Positions 38,396 to 49,781 of a DNA stretch of 64,000 nucleotides are shown here, one piece after another. The stretch comes from Dactylonectria macrodidyma (lineage: Eukaryota; Ascomycota; Sordariomycetes; Hypocreales; Nectriaceae), in assembly GCA_020744425.1 (NCBI GenBank), contig JAGMUV010000006.1, positions 1,922,001-1,986,000 of the forward strand, given 5' to 3'. Each line of letters opens with the position of its first letter. The stretch's first letter is position 1. Both the position numbers and the translations under genes were made by a program. The notes beneath the pieces are model-generated. The model made no database searches. It worked only from the letters and a program-made list of their open reading frames with translations, and was not told the origin of the DNA.

Positions 38396-39179
38396 ATGCA
38401 GCGAACAATACTGCCCCGCCTCGTCAGGCGCAAGCTCGTCGCGGCCCTCGAGTCCCGCGCCGCCAACGTCCGACCCGCCCAGCGCCGATGGCTCACCCGC
38501 GCTCCCAAGCCCGGCGATGGGCCCATGTTGGCAAGGCGGGCCGATCGTGAGCTTCCAGGTGGGTTTCTTTTGTATTCACATTTTTCTTGGATTTATTATT
38601 GCACTGGGAATTGTGTCGCAAAGCCAATTGATATCGGGACGACTTGTATGGGCTGACTCTCTTTTGCTACTTGATATAGATGTCGACGATGTCCGCTTCC
38701 AGTGGCGCCGCACGCTGCCCATTTTCCTCGTCATCGTCACCACCTGCTCCGTCGCGATCTTCAACTACCAAAAGATGTCATCACCCATCATCTCGTCGAC
38801 GCTGTACGCCCTGCGCACCTCGCCCGAGGCGCGCGAACTGCTCGGCGACGAGATCTACTTCAAGCACCAGATCCCCTGGATCCACGGCGAGATGAACCAG
38901 CTGCACGGCCGCATCGACATCTGGTTCTCCGTCCGCGGCTCCAAGGGGTCTGGCTCCATGCACTTCGCCAGCAACCGACCTGGCCCCAAGGCCTTCTTCC
39001 AGACTACCGACTGGAGCCTCACCATGGAGGACGGCACCCGCCTGGACCTGCTGGACCTGGGCGACCCGTTTCGCGGGCTGCTGGGCGGCGCCGACGAGGA
39101 CGACGTTGCCCCTCCCATGACGCAGATGGAGCAGGACGCCATTACGAGGGGCTTCAGGAAGCAGGTCGAATACAAATAA
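38396..39179 (+). CDS. COA1: Cytochrome c oxidase assembly factor COA1
   Basis: Two exons, 38396-38558 and 38680-39179, give 220 residues. The N-terminus MQRTILPRLVRRKLVAALES is basic and amphipathic, as in a mitochondrial presequence. A single hydrophobic segment, LPIFLVIVTTCSVAIFNY, would anchor the protein in the inner membrane. It is followed by the conserved COA1 block with SSTLYALRTSPEARELLGDE, a FKHQIPWIHGEMNQLHGRID stretch and FSVRGSKGSG. COA1 associates with MSS51 and SHY1 during early assembly of COX1. The short C-terminal extension ends KQVEYK. A (GT)n tract lies just downstream in the shared 3' region with the uL3m gene. Confidence 0.9.
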
Positions 39180-39275
39180 GGCGAGGCGAACGAAGACGGG
39201 TCGATGTGACCTTGGAGAAGAAAATATGACCAACCACGGGGACCCTGGTTTCGGTCGAAATCTGTACAGTAGTCG

Positions 39276-39311
39276 TTGGTGTGTGTGTGTGTGTGTGTGT
39301 TGTGTTGTGTA
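39276..39311. repeat. (GT)n microsatellite
   Basis: A run of about 12 GT dinucleotides followed by TGTGTTGTGT lies in the 250-base gap between the convergent COA1 and uL3m genes, in their 3' flanks. Confidence 0.9.
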
Positions 39312-39429
39312 TAAATACAAAGCCCGCTATGATCACCTCCTAGCCGTACAAAGTACAAAGTCCATGGTCATGGGTCCTTCTGTTCCATCGCATCGACGCG
39401 TCTTACAAATAATCATCCATTGACCTACG

Positions 39430-40446
39430 TTATAAGCCTAGAGGTGCCGTCTGTCTCTTCTCTTTCATTTCTAGATGCTTTTCTCGCGCGGCCTGCAGGT
39501 TGTCGGCGGCATTGGGATGCCTCTCGTTGAGCTCCTTGAGGGCCTTCTCACGGTGCGGCTGAGCGGGCGCCTTGCGCTTCTTTGCGTCCTGGATGCGGAC
39601 GACACGGCCCTTGGGGCCGGCGATGGGCCCGCTGACCAGCACGGTGCCGAGCTCGTTGTCCACCATAACGACTTTGAGGTTCTGCACCGTCACCCACTCG
39701 TTGCCCATGCGGCCGGGCATCTTCTTGCCGGGCAAGACTCGGCTACCGCTGCCCTGCGACGGGCCCGTCGTACCGATGGTGCGGTGGTTCTTGGAGTTTC
39801 CGTGGGAGGCTTCCTGACCAGCGAAGCCGTGGCGCTTCATTCCACCGGCGAAGCCCATGCCGCGTGATTTTCCCCGGACGTCAACGTATTGGCCCTTTTG
39901 GAACCAGTCGGGGAAGAGCTGGACACCGACGGGCAGCAGACCCTCCTCGCCGCGGACCTTGAACTCGGCGAGGTCGGCCTTGGGCGCGATGCCCTTGGCC
40001 TCATAGTAGCCCAGCATGGGGCTGGAGATATTGCGGCCCTGGCGGGAGCCGGATCCGATCTGGACGGCCCAGTAGCCGTTTTGCTCGCGGGTTTTGTTGG
40101 CGATGACCTGGACCTGGTCGAGCTGCAGGACGGTGCAGGGGACGCGGACCTTGCCGACGAAGACGCTGGTCATGCCCTTCTTGACGGCGAGGACGCCGGT
40201 GCGGAGGGGCGTCGTCTTCTCGCGGCGCTTGAGGGCGGCGGCGGGGCCGGTGGTGAGGGCGGGCAGGCCGGCCGAGGGCTGGTTGAACCGGGCGTGCTTG
40301 GACCGCGGCGGCGCCGTCGACCAGCCGTACTTGACGCCGCGGGTGGCCACGCGCGGGAGCAGCAGCAGCGGCCGGCGTGCGAGCTCCGAACCGCTGCTGG
40401 CGCAGGGCCGCGGGAGGGCCAGCCGGATGGGGAGACGGATCGGCAT
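39430..40446 (-). CDS. MRPL9: Mitochondrial large-subunit ribosomal protein uL3m
   Basis: A single exon of 338 residues from the ATG at 40446. The N-terminus MPIRLPIRLALPRP is basic, hydrophobic and without acids, as for mitochondrial import; the frame stays open upstream with another ATG near 40626, but that longer N-terminus is Pro/Ser-rich and less like a presequence. The uL3 fold is clear: LAVKKGMTSVF near the start and VRGKSRGMGFAGGMKRHGF in the loop that reaches the peptidyl-transferase centre. HRTIGTTGPSQGSGSRVLPG and KMPGRMGNEWVTVQNL follow. The C-terminal tail is basic and helical (EKHLEMKEKRQ). It is part of the mitoribosome that translates proteins such as COX1, a loose thematic match with neighbouring COA1. 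Identity is secure; the start is moderately sure. Confidence 0.95.
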   Translation of the reverse strand: MPIRLPIRLALPRPCASSGSELARRPLLLLPRVATRGVKYGWSTAPPRSKHARFNQPSAGLPALTTGPAAALKRREKTTPLRTGVLAVKKGMTSVFVGKVRVPCTVLQLDQVQVIANKTREQNGYWAVQIGSGSRQGRNISSPMLGYYEAKGIAPKADLAEFKVRGEEGLLPVGVQLFPDWFQKGQYVDVRGKSRGMGFAGGMKRHGFAGQEASHGNSKNHRTIGTTGPSQGSGSRVLPGKKMPGRMGNEWVTVQNLKVVMVDNELGTVLVSGPIAGPKGRVVRIQDAKKRKAPAQPHREKALKELNERHPNAADNLQAAREKHLEMKEKRQTAPLGL

Positions 40447-41700
40447 GGCGGAGGAGAGGGAGGGAGGGAGTTCGGCACGGCGCGGCGTCGGCAGCAGCAG
40501 ATTGAGGGGGGTCGAGTTGCGGCCGAGCGGGCAGGAGGAAGGCCGGGAGGGAATCTGGCTGTTTCGGGCGCCTTTTGGTGGTGCGGGTGATGTTGGTGAT
40601 GCGGGTATCGTGGTGGTGAAATTCATGAAGTTCGGGACCCACATGCGGCCTTGCTCTGGCCAATCGGAGCACACTCTTTTGGTAGACCCAATTGTTCCTG
40701 AACGAACGACATCCGTATCTGAGCTCACTGTTAACAGCATGTAGTCAATTCTGGAACCCGGATGGTGCCGATAAATTGCTAAGAGGAATTGAACAGATCA
40801 AAATCGATATGACGCTGTTGATTGGCAAGAATTGGCCTGTTCAGCGCTCAATTGCATCATCTCATTTCAGCTGCTGCTCCCTAGTGGTTTTCTAAGCAGC
40901 CAGCTATTGACTGTGGCCTACCGCCAATTGACACAAAAGTGAAGGCAAATCAGCAATGAATTTGCCTTCATATGAAATTGAAAGCAGAATTTAGGCAGAA
41001 CTTCTTATGAAATCGGTCCTCCTATCATTCAACATGGCATGCTTTCCCTTTTATCCAGGAATGTGAGCCCGGAGGTTGCTGAGGTCGTTAACAGCAACGT
41101 TCTCTGCTCACTCTCTCCCTCAGTAGTCAAGCAGTTGTCCCAGTCGCTCCTGGCCTCATCCTTCCTGTTGCCATTGCATCTCTACCGCAGTTGGTGGAGT
41201 CAAACCTCTGGTTAGGTTGACAGTTGACCCTCGTGGTTGTGACAACCCGTCGATTTCCTCGCACAATTTTCACTGAATTATGCTTTCCTTAATTTGGTGA
41301 GCTAGAGAGCGCATGGAATGCTTACATCACCAAGGGTAGATGCAGCAACTAGTTCTGACCTCTACTCTTGTCCTGGGTATTGAAATAGATGAAACGGGCA
41401 TTAAGGTTCGATTTGTGTGTAAGTGGACCACTCATGAGATATCACATCTAACGAGAAGTCTTGAGCGTCCGATAATATGGGCCTAGGTTGGATATAGCAT
41501 GTCAAGTATTCTACGAGTACTATATCTAACTAAAAAGACCTCAAACAATCCCCGGTATGACATTATGCACTAGGTTGAGACGAAAAGCGCTTTCACCAAG
41601 ACAAAAAAGCTCCCGACATTACGCATTTGTTAGAGACGAAAAATTGTCGTAGCTAAAAAGATAAAATAGAAAAAATAAGATCCTCCATTTTCAACCACCC
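40447..41700. other. AT-richer intergenic region
   Basis: No gene is seen. Two diverged copies of a segment built on GACATTA(T/C)GCA...GAGACGAAAA lie at about 41557-41595 and 41617-41655 near the 3' end of the next gene. The rest is upstream sequence of the uL3m gene. Confidence 0.45.
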
Positions 41701-42938
41701 TTACAGCTCGTACCTTTGGCCTTGGTGCTGGCCCTGGGTGCCTTGCCCGGGTACTTGGCTGTCGATCTCGACGGGAGGCTGCATCCTCACGCCGTCGTCG
41801 ATCTCGATGGCCGAGGCGGTCTTGAAGCCGCCGTCGTGGGTGGCATTCTCGGCTACGTGCGACTGTCGCTTGTCGCTGGGGCTCGGGCTGTGTCCCGCGG
41901 CCATCATGCCGACGCCCATGTTGTTGTCTATCGGTGCGCCGGTGGGGTTGTTAAACTGAGGAGGAGTGCCAAACTGCGGCGGCGGGCTGCCATAGGGCGC
42001 AGGGGCGTTGTTGTAGGGCTGAGGAGCGCCATAAGGCTGAGGAGCTTGGCCGTAGGGCAGGGGGGATTGGCCGTAAGGCGAAGGGGTTTGGCCGTATTGC
42101 GAAGGAGGCTGACCGTACTGCGAAGGAGTGCCGCTATACTGAGGAACGGCAGCGTACGCCTGGGGAGTCTGACCGAACTGCTGCGGAGGCTGACCGTATC
42201 CTTGGGGGGGCACCTGGCCAACTGGAGGCTGGGTTCCTGGTGGGCTGGGCTTGGGGTTGTTCTTCTTCCGGAGTAGGAACCAGATCAGTCCTCCGATGAC
42301 GGCAAGCAGGACGACACCACCGACGACACCGCCGGCAATGGCACCGACGGGCGGACCATCATTGTCAGGCTTAGAGGAAGCCGAGGCCGACCTGCTCGCC
42401 GTGATGGTGACGGTTGAGGCACTCGAGGAGAGGGTGGCCGAGCCGGACGATGATGGGGACGCCGATGAATCGGGAGAATTGCTGACGACGAAGTCTTCGG
42501 CTGTGCTGTTTGAACAGCAGGTGTCCGAGCGGGACTCTAAGCAGCAGAAATTGTTGTCGTCGCAATCTTCAACGTAGTTGTAACTCGAGTTGGCTGTGAA
42601 GATGGTTAGCTCTTATAAACATGAAATAGCCTAATATGGACGATTGGGGCCCATCTCTACACTTGAGAGAGAGAAAACGTGTTGTACTTACGGTCTATGC
42701 AAACCTGATAGCATCCCTCCCAGTTTGCATTATCGCAAGGCCCGCGGTAAATGGCTCCGGTGGTCTCCTGGCACAGTCCATTCTCGAGGCACGTCTCGCC
42801 GTTGAAGCAGCAAGTGTTCCATTCCGTGATGCTCGATCCGCAGGTGTAGTAGGAAGTGCTAGTCTCGATGCCGTCGGAGTAGTAGCACGCGGCTGTTGCA
42901 AAGCCGACGAGGGCTGGCAGGACCTGCCACGACCGCAT
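41701..42938 (-). CDS. Cys-rich secreted-type single-pass protein with Pro/Gln/Tyr repeat tail
   Basis: Exons 42938-42692 and 42593-41701 give 379 residues. MRSWQVLPALVGFATAA is a clear signal peptide. The ectodomain of about 120 residues has many Cys, including a CC pair in NTCCFNGETC and NNFCC and TCCS in exon 2, plausible for a disulfide-bonded module. A short Ser/Thr stalk leads to a Gly/Val-rich TM (AIAGGVVGGVVLLAVIGGLI) with basic RKKNNPK after it. The cytoplasmic tail is a low-complexity array of short units built on Q-x-P-x-x-YGQ and PYGxxPxPYG, and ends with an acidic segment and QGQRYEL. It resembles fungal surface receptors of unknown ligand. Start and signal peptide agree. Function is unknown. 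Confidence 0.85.
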
Positions 42939-44678
42939 GTTGTTGTCTCGACGAGTTCACGTCAGTTTTCACTCCCTCGACTTTGAGTTGAGCCTCTTTC
43001 GCCCGGTAATTTTAATTAGCGGTACGTGCAGAGGATGAACTTTTGTGAGACGGTCTGGATGAGGGGAGTAAGAGAAGGAAAAAAGGGAGAGAAGGGGGGA
43101 GTAACACAGCCAACGCACAAACGGGGAGAGGAGAGACGGACTGTAAGCAATAGCGCATTCAGCTGGCGGGGGCCATTTAACCACCATTTCAACCTTATCA
43201 TCAGCTCCTGAGGACTACTGCCGACTCTATTCTCAAAACGGGCTAGATGAAGGATCGCGAAATAGTCGCGCCACCGTCTGGGGTTACTCGACGTCTCATT
43301 CGCCGCCTTGCGGGCCATCCTGGCTCGTTGTCCCCCGTCTTGACCCGTCTTGGGTGCGGCTGGATTCCGTGGCTGTGAGAAAAGCTGGGTCTCGACGAGC
43401 TTGGCGCCGCCACAAGGCTGATCGAGCTTGCACAAGTCTCACAGTCTCGGTGCTCGGGTTGCTTTCTTCTTTTTTTTCTTACTGGGATTAGCTCGGGATA
43501 GCTAGTAGGGGATCGTCGAGAGCCAACCGAACTGGCTGGTTGCTAGGGTTGGTGTCTCGGATGGCCTGGGGCCAGTCATACAAAGTATTAGCCTCCTGGA
43601 CGCTCTGGGTCTGGGTTGTCTCTGGACAAGCCTCCTTGTTCTGTCCACCACAGTACGAATATTCTTTGTCTGACCTTGCGCCTGTGCAACCAGCCAGCCC
43701 CCAACTTCGACCGACTAATCACGGGAGACTGGACTGTATGAAGTAGACTGCAGAATGCAGACCGCAGACTTGATGTACGTTCGCATTGGTCAGTCAAACT
43801 AATGCCGCACACCCCGACGAGTGTGTTGGCGGCCATGATCCAGGTCCAGACTCGGGAGCGTCCTTTCTTGCAGATTCTGCCTGCGCTTGGCTGTCTGACA
43901 CTGGAATGTTACAGCCCTCAACTCCTCGTTTTCTTACGAAGATCTCGTGGGTCCTAAGACGTGACAAAGTCGCACGGTCAAACGGCAAGGGGTAGGTTGT
44001 GTGTGAACGTGCTCGTCCCAGGGATTCAGGGAGGATGTGGGCGTCGCATAGCAACCACATAGTGAACCGATGCACAGTGTGATTGGTACTGTCACACGGA
44101 CGGGGCTCACCCGTGCGCAGTCCGGCTCTGTCGAGTCATCAGCAGTACCTGCAATTAGCACAGGCCAATTACCGTACTCCGTAGGTCTTACAGAGCCTGC
44201 GGACGGGGGCCTGTTCTGATGATTGTGTCAAGCGATGAGGATGACATGTGCGGAGACAGATTCATCCTGAGCAACCCCTTTCACTTTCCGTCCTCCGATG
44301 GCGGATGGGAAGAGGCAGCGCCAGCCAGGGTGCTGATGAATCCTCTGGTGAGGGGGGGGATGAGAAGGGGAGAGGGGCTGTGTGCAGGCCAAGACGGCAC
44401 TAATGGGAATGAGACCAGCTCGATGCGATGTAACCGACGCCGCTCAAAGCCTCAAACGGCAGTGGCAGTGGTCGATTGACGAGAATTGAGATACGCGTGT
44501 TGTGTGTGCTAACAAATCAACCTGCATGAGATTCCTGGTACATGCAGATGCAGTACAGAAATGCAAAGGTGTGTGTCAAGTTGTCAATCGTTGTTTACTC
44601 GGTACGTAGTAAATGCCGTACAGGTACAGGTAGGGACGGAGAGTTTTGCTCAAGCCTCGTTCGATTGTTTGGACATTT
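42939..44678. other. Intergenic, no gene seen
   Basis: A 1.7-kb stretch: upstream sequence of the Cys-rich protein gene, then the 3' flank of the PITH gene. Frames are short and without domains. No repeat of note. Confidence 0.45.
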
Positions 44679-45554
44679 TTAGACACCCGGCCCTTGTCCG
44701 CCAACTCCACTCCCCATCTGGTTGATACCCGTCCCCTTGAGCTTGTGATCGCCAGGTTGAGCCGCCGCCTCATAAATGATATTTGCTGGCGCTCGTCCCA
44801 GCTGCGTCCACTCGCCCTTGAAGCCCAAGTACGAGATGCGCGTGACGTCCTCGTCGCCGTCGCCAAAGTTGTCCGGGAAGAAGAGCACCAACTGCTGGAC
44901 TTTGCCGAAAAGCGCGCGCCGCACGGGGATCTCCTGCAGATCGCCTGTCTGCGAGAGCTCCAGCGTCTGCACGGGGTCCGTCTCCTCGGCTGCCGCGAAG
45001 TCAAGGTCGTCGCGGTTGATGAAGACGTGCAGCGTCTTGGGCGCGCTGAAGGATGGAGATGTGCGGATCAGGATCGAGTGGAGCTTGATTTGCGCCGTGA
45101 ATCTGTCCGAAGCGAAAAGAAAAAAAAATCTCCGTGTCAGCATTGCATTTTATGCGGGGTTCCATCATTTCGCTTGTTGTCTCGCAATTCAAGCTTGATC
45201 AGGAAGGCTATGAGTCCTTGTGTACTCCGTAGACCCGGGGTAGACCCTGAGGGGAAGGCAAGGCAAGGCAAGGCAAGGGAAGAGAAAAACCACCTACGGA
45301 ACTGTCATGAGGAGCTGCTCATCAACGTCGCTCGCCAGCTCAGGCTCAACCTCTAGCCTCTCCTGCCAAGTCTTCTTCACCACGGCCCGTCCCACGTCCC
45401 GTTCCGCCTCATTGAGCGTGATGATACGGTCAAAGTTGATTTGGCTGTAGAGAGAAAACTGAACCGCCGGCGTGATGTCGTCCGAGTGATCGTGCACATG
45501 GTCACCATGGCCGCCGTGGCCGTGGCCCTCGTGTTCGTCGTGGCAGTGAGACAT
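44679..45554 (-). CDS. PITH-domain protein (PITHD1-like)
   Basis: Exons 45554-45298 and 45102-44679, split by a 195-nt intron, give 226 residues. The N-terminus is strikingly His-rich (HCHDEHEGHGHGGHGDHVHD), as in animal PITHD1. The PITH domain fills the rest: INFDRIITLNEAE, a DEQLLMTVPFTAQIKLHSIL segment built across the intron, NRDDLDFA and TRISYLGFKGEWTQL with the typical final YEAAAQPGDHK. PITH was first defined as the proteasome-interacting part of the thioredoxin-like protein TXNL1; there is no thioredoxin domain here. A role in proteasome interaction is a family inference, and the His-rich tail could bind metal. A run of (GGCAA)n lies within the intron. Identification is confident. Confidence 0.92.
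45250..45280. repeat. (GGCAA)n short tandem repeat in PITH gene intron
   Basis: About four to five copies of AAGGC in a row lie inside the intron of the PITH-domain gene, near its donor end. It is non-coding. Confidence 0.8.
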
Positions 45555-46129
45555 TGCTGTTAAGAAGAATAATTGATTGTATGCGTTGTCTGTGTATAGA
45601 AGGCCTTGGCGACTTTGATGAGACCAGATAGTGAGAGCCAGTTGCGATTCCCTTGGGTAGCTGTAGAGTTGTGTTGGACAGCTTGTAAGTGATGCAAAAG
45701 AGAGGCTGCCTGTGAGCGATGACGTTTTTTTCGGATAGCGGGCCGGATCAGCTCCGACACGCGGCCAGTCTCCAGATCTCAACCCCAGAGAGCCCGCAAC
45801 ACAAAAACGTCCAGTCTGGGGGTGGATTTCTCGGCAGAATAGAAAGTCTATATTTAGGATACCGGGCTTAACGATTGAACTTGTAGGAACTGCGGACGGC
45901 TTCGATTTGAGGCTCCGAACTCAAGACGACATAGTTTGGCTCCTCAAGAGCATAGGTCGTAGTTTCCTTGAAAGTCTGGGTATTAAAGTACTATCTCGCT
46001 TTTAACTAACTACTATACACGGGGGCGAATAATAAGGCAACTCCATAGTACCTACGGTGGATATTGTCCAAGCAACGTCGCCCAACACATCCAAAGACTT
46101 GTGTAGATGCATTCTCTCGCCAGGAACGC
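45555..46129. other. Intergenic, no gene seen
   Basis: A 575-base stretch between two minus-strand genes: promoter of the PITH gene and 3' flank of RRN6. Confidence 0.5.
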
Positions 46130-49100
46130 TCATCTGAACCCGCTCCTTTTCTTCGGCTTTTTGGCCTTCTTCCGATCCCCAAATAAGCCTGCCACTGGCT
46201 GGCTCATGATGAATGACGGCCCGACCATGCTTTGAGACGATTCAGGCACCCGTTGTTGACTCGACATGGCTTGCATCGCCGGCGCCGCTTGTGGTGGCAG
46301 GTCGACAGCGTCATCCTTCCACCGTCCGCGTTTCGATGCGCCCTGTCTCATAGACGAAGGGAACTTGTACTTTTCTGCCTGCATCTTGCGCCTCGTTTCG
46401 ATCTTTTGTAGACGCTGTCGTGCTGCGTCGAATTTTTTGTCGCTCGCCACCGCAACACTAGATACGTAGTCTTCCGTACCAATGCCACGTTCCGTCGGCC
46501 AGTATGAGAGAACACTTGATGGCTTGGCGGACGCCATCTTCTCGGAACTCAGTGACGGTGCTAGGAGCTGTAGCCGTCGAATAGCTGCATCATCTGTGCT
46601 GCTCCAGGCGGCACTGACAGGTGATGACGGGATGCTAGACGGGATGCTAGACGGGATGCTAGACGGGATGCTAGACGGGATGCTAGACGGCATCGATTGC
46701 GAGGACTGGATGGGAATTGAGTTTAGTCGATTGCGCTGGCTTATCGCAGCATCGTCATGAGGGCTACCCCCCAAGAGAGTGGTATCCTGGACCATGACGC
46801 CAGAAGTAGCCAAAAAGTAGTCCCTGGCAATATCTGCTACCCAGCCTCGTCTGATCTCCTCACTGCGTTCTGGCAGTCTACCCACGAGAGGCTCTAGCCA
46901 GGTCTTGGAGAAGGATTGTGTAAGTTGTGATAAGTCGACGAGCGATCCAGACGACTCGTTTTGAGAGCGTCTTGCAAGCTGCGTGACAACGGTCTCCCCA
47001 TCGTCTTTGAGAAAGAGGTCAAGTACATCATTCTGAGCAAAATCGTCTTCTGCGCCTTGATCTAATGACCATAGATCCTGTTCGATTTCCTTCCTATATG
47101 AACATTAGAAAATCGGAATAGTATTAAACCTGGACTGGACCTACCATGTCGTAAGTGGGAGCTTCCCAATGGCCAATCCATTCTCAATCGCTTCATGAAC
47201 AGCAGACACTAGTACCGAGGAGACATCGCGCCGAGGACTGGTTATGGAACTCATAATGGCTCCCTGAAGCTCTTGATAAAGGGTGTCGAGCTTTAGCTGA
47301 ATTGGACGCTCACGTGGTGAAATTGCAGAGTGGTCAAGACCTAGAGGCGTATTTGAGCGAATCGTTGGTCGCACAATCGAGTCGAGATACGCTTCAGTCA
47401 TGCCATCTGGGAACACGAATGCAGCTCCCATATGGCGGATAAACCGCCTCCGTTTCTTCTTCCAGCGCTGGTTTTCGTCCGCCCTCACACGCCCCATCCG
47501 GTTCGCAGGGAGGGTTACGTCCATATTTTGATCTAGCACAGAAGCGCAGATGCAATATCGTACGCTTAGATCTTTCCCGAGGATGCTGACCTGGTAGAAC
47601 TTAACACCTTTTTGGTGGTAGTCAAACCCCGGACCACTGGCTTGACCTTCCAACAGAGTCAGATTGGCAGGGTGGATCTCCAGGGACTGGATCTCGGGAA
47701 GTGAGCGCGCAGGGCCGATATTAAGAGGCAGGGTGAGTATCTGGCGATGCCATTCTGGAAGGTCGTGTTCTGTAGAGTGGCTAAATGAATAGGCATGTAT
47801 TTGCCTAAGTTTCGGAGAATAAGTAAATACCATAGTCGTCTTATTGTTTCCCTTCTCCGAGGCTCGGCATAACGTCATTCTCAAGCCTTCCCCATTTATC
47901 AGATGGGGACAGGCAAGCATCACTAAAGGATTCGGCGAATCCTCCTCCTCAGTAGGAGGAGGGAAGAGGTCGATCCAATAGAGGTGCTGCATCGACAAAA
48001 CAAAGACCTGATTCTGGTTGATAGGGCTAACCTGGATGTCAAGTATCAAATCTGGCTTTGTCTTGGTCGTGGTGAGTTTCGGTAGCTTGGCAAGCGCTAT
48101 CTTTGATACCAAATCGACGACTTCAAACTTCTCGCGATTCCAGAGTAAGATATGACGTGAGCGACTCGCAAAACTCATTGTCTCAGAGTCATCCCAGAAA
48201 TCGTCAAGTTCAGCTTTTCCCACAAACAGAAGACCGTGCTTCTCGGCTGGGAATGCTGGACTTGTCGGTATTTCATTCAGGAGCCCCTCCGATATATGTC
48301 CGCATGTATCGATTGAGAGCCGTATCGTGTTTTTCCCATGGGTGTTCTTCCCCAGGACATTCCAAACAGTCCAGTAACCACACTCGTCCATGATGGCCAA
48401 TTGTGGTGGCTCGCTCTTGGTACCTGGGTTGAAAGCAATGTCCGTGTGCGCGTTGCCACCTGTTTGCTTGTGGGACAATGTCACGAGTGGGTTCGGGTCA
48501 ATTCGTGATGGTCGTTGTTGGTCATGTAAGTCGGCGGGCTGCTTCTGAGCCACTGGGACCTTATAATACTCTGGCTGAAGAATCGCAGTGGAGGTTTGTT
48601 TCTGAACCAAAACCCAGCGCACAGAGTTGTATCTGGCGAGACTTGTCGCAAACTTGATCTGTGAGATAGTGAGACCATCACTCATCCAGATTGCCTCCTC
48701 ATCAGGATCGTCCGGGTCAATGACAGATAAGTTCAGGGCGACATTCGTGTCCTCTCCCCAGCGCCATTTCGATTCATCAATCAGTGTGAGTCGTAGGAGT
48801 TCACCTGCTTCGCCTGTCGCCGCCGCCAGCATCAGAGCACCTGAGACTTGGGCAGGGTTCTGAATGTTGGTCATTTGGCCAATAGCAAGTAATGGCTTAT
48901 CGCTTGCTTCGCCTTCAAAATTCTGAAAGCGATTCATGTTCTCCTCCAAGAGACCTTGCAGCTCCGAGTTGCCCATGAAAGCTTCGGGGTGAGCCTGAAG
49001 AAGCCATCGCCTCTGCGTCCGACGTTCTTGCCAAAAGTTAGAAGACCACTCAGGCACTGGTTTTCTCGATGAAGGAAATAGCTCAGCCGATGAGCCGATG

Positions 49101-49295
49101 ACCTTGAAGTATGGTGCTATGAGGTGGTCTTAGTCGGGGCTTTGCGCCAAGCGAAGAATGGTACAACTTACCGTTAGATGTGATGCGACTGGTGTGAAGC
49201 ACACCTGGCTGTGATCTCGCATCTTGGGGAGGGAGATAGGTTAAGGTTCCTACGTGACCATGGATTAGGTCCGCAAACCGCCGTGACTCAGCCAT
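46130..49295 (-). CDS. RRN6: RNA polymerase I core-factor subunit RRN6-like
   Basis: Exons 49295-49172, 49116-47145 and 47093-46130 give 1019 residues, similar to fungal RRN6 proteins. RRN6 with RRN7 and RRN11 forms the core factor that brings RNA polymerase I to the rDNA promoter. The N-terminus has FADLIHGHVGTLTYLPP, then a WD40-like beta-propeller region (for example HTDIAFNPGTKSEPPQLAIMDECGYWTVWNV in two blocks) and a helical part. The low-complexity C-terminus ends in KKAKKPKKRSGFR, like a nuclear signal. Five exact copies of Ser-Ser-Ile-Pro are encoded by a 12-base tandem repeat at 46631-46690. The gene is divergent from SPC25. The family call comes from overall pattern and N-terminal block, not alignment, so it is good but not certain. 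Confidence 0.8.
46631..46690. repeat. 12-base tandem repeat x5 in RRN6 coding sequence
   Basis: Five identical consecutive copies of GATGCTAGACGG. On the minus strand each encodes four residues, so the array is read as SSIP repeats and keeps the frame with any copy number. Sequence identity between copies indicates recent expansion. Confidence 0.95.
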
Positions 49296-49781
49296 TTGGG
49301 CCGAGCAATGATTCCCAATGCGACAAAAGGTTGATCGATATTCCCTTCTTCATGGCGAGGTGGCCGAGGAAGAGCGCAAAGACGTCTCAGAGCGGAGAGA
49401 GGAACAACGGAAGGCCTATGATGGCATTCTCATTTAGCTAGATGAATGATATCGTGTGAATTTAAATGTCAAGAAAGCAACATATTTGAGTCGCATCGAG
49501 TTGGTAAGTTGTCGTTATGTTTGCACTCACGTTTGCTCTGAGAGTGAAGCAATTTGGCTTTGCGCAACGCGAAGCGCTTTAGCAGCCGCCCCACGTGGCG
49601 GTGCTGGAGTTCATGCGCCACAGCCAGCGGGTCGGCCGAGCAACGCGACTTTCTGGTGTAAATACAAGGCAATACATCCCACCCATCCCACTAAGACCGC
49701 GCCAAAACATTCAGAAATCTACACGCACACGATTCTCCTGCATCCAGAAACACCACACCGCATTTCAACCATCAAGCAAAA
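49296..49781. promoter_or_regulatory. Divergent promoter region RRN6 / SPC25
   Basis: A 486-base region between two outward-facing starts. It contains a perfect CCACGTGG palindrome at 49591-49598, about midway, a plausible shared bHLH site. No other gene is seen. Confidence 0.5.

Noticed and set aside
39889..40590. 233-codon plus-strand frame opposite uL3m
   Set aside because: It overlaps the conserved ribosomal protein frame and has only low-complexity Gly/Ala/Glu/Arg sequence.
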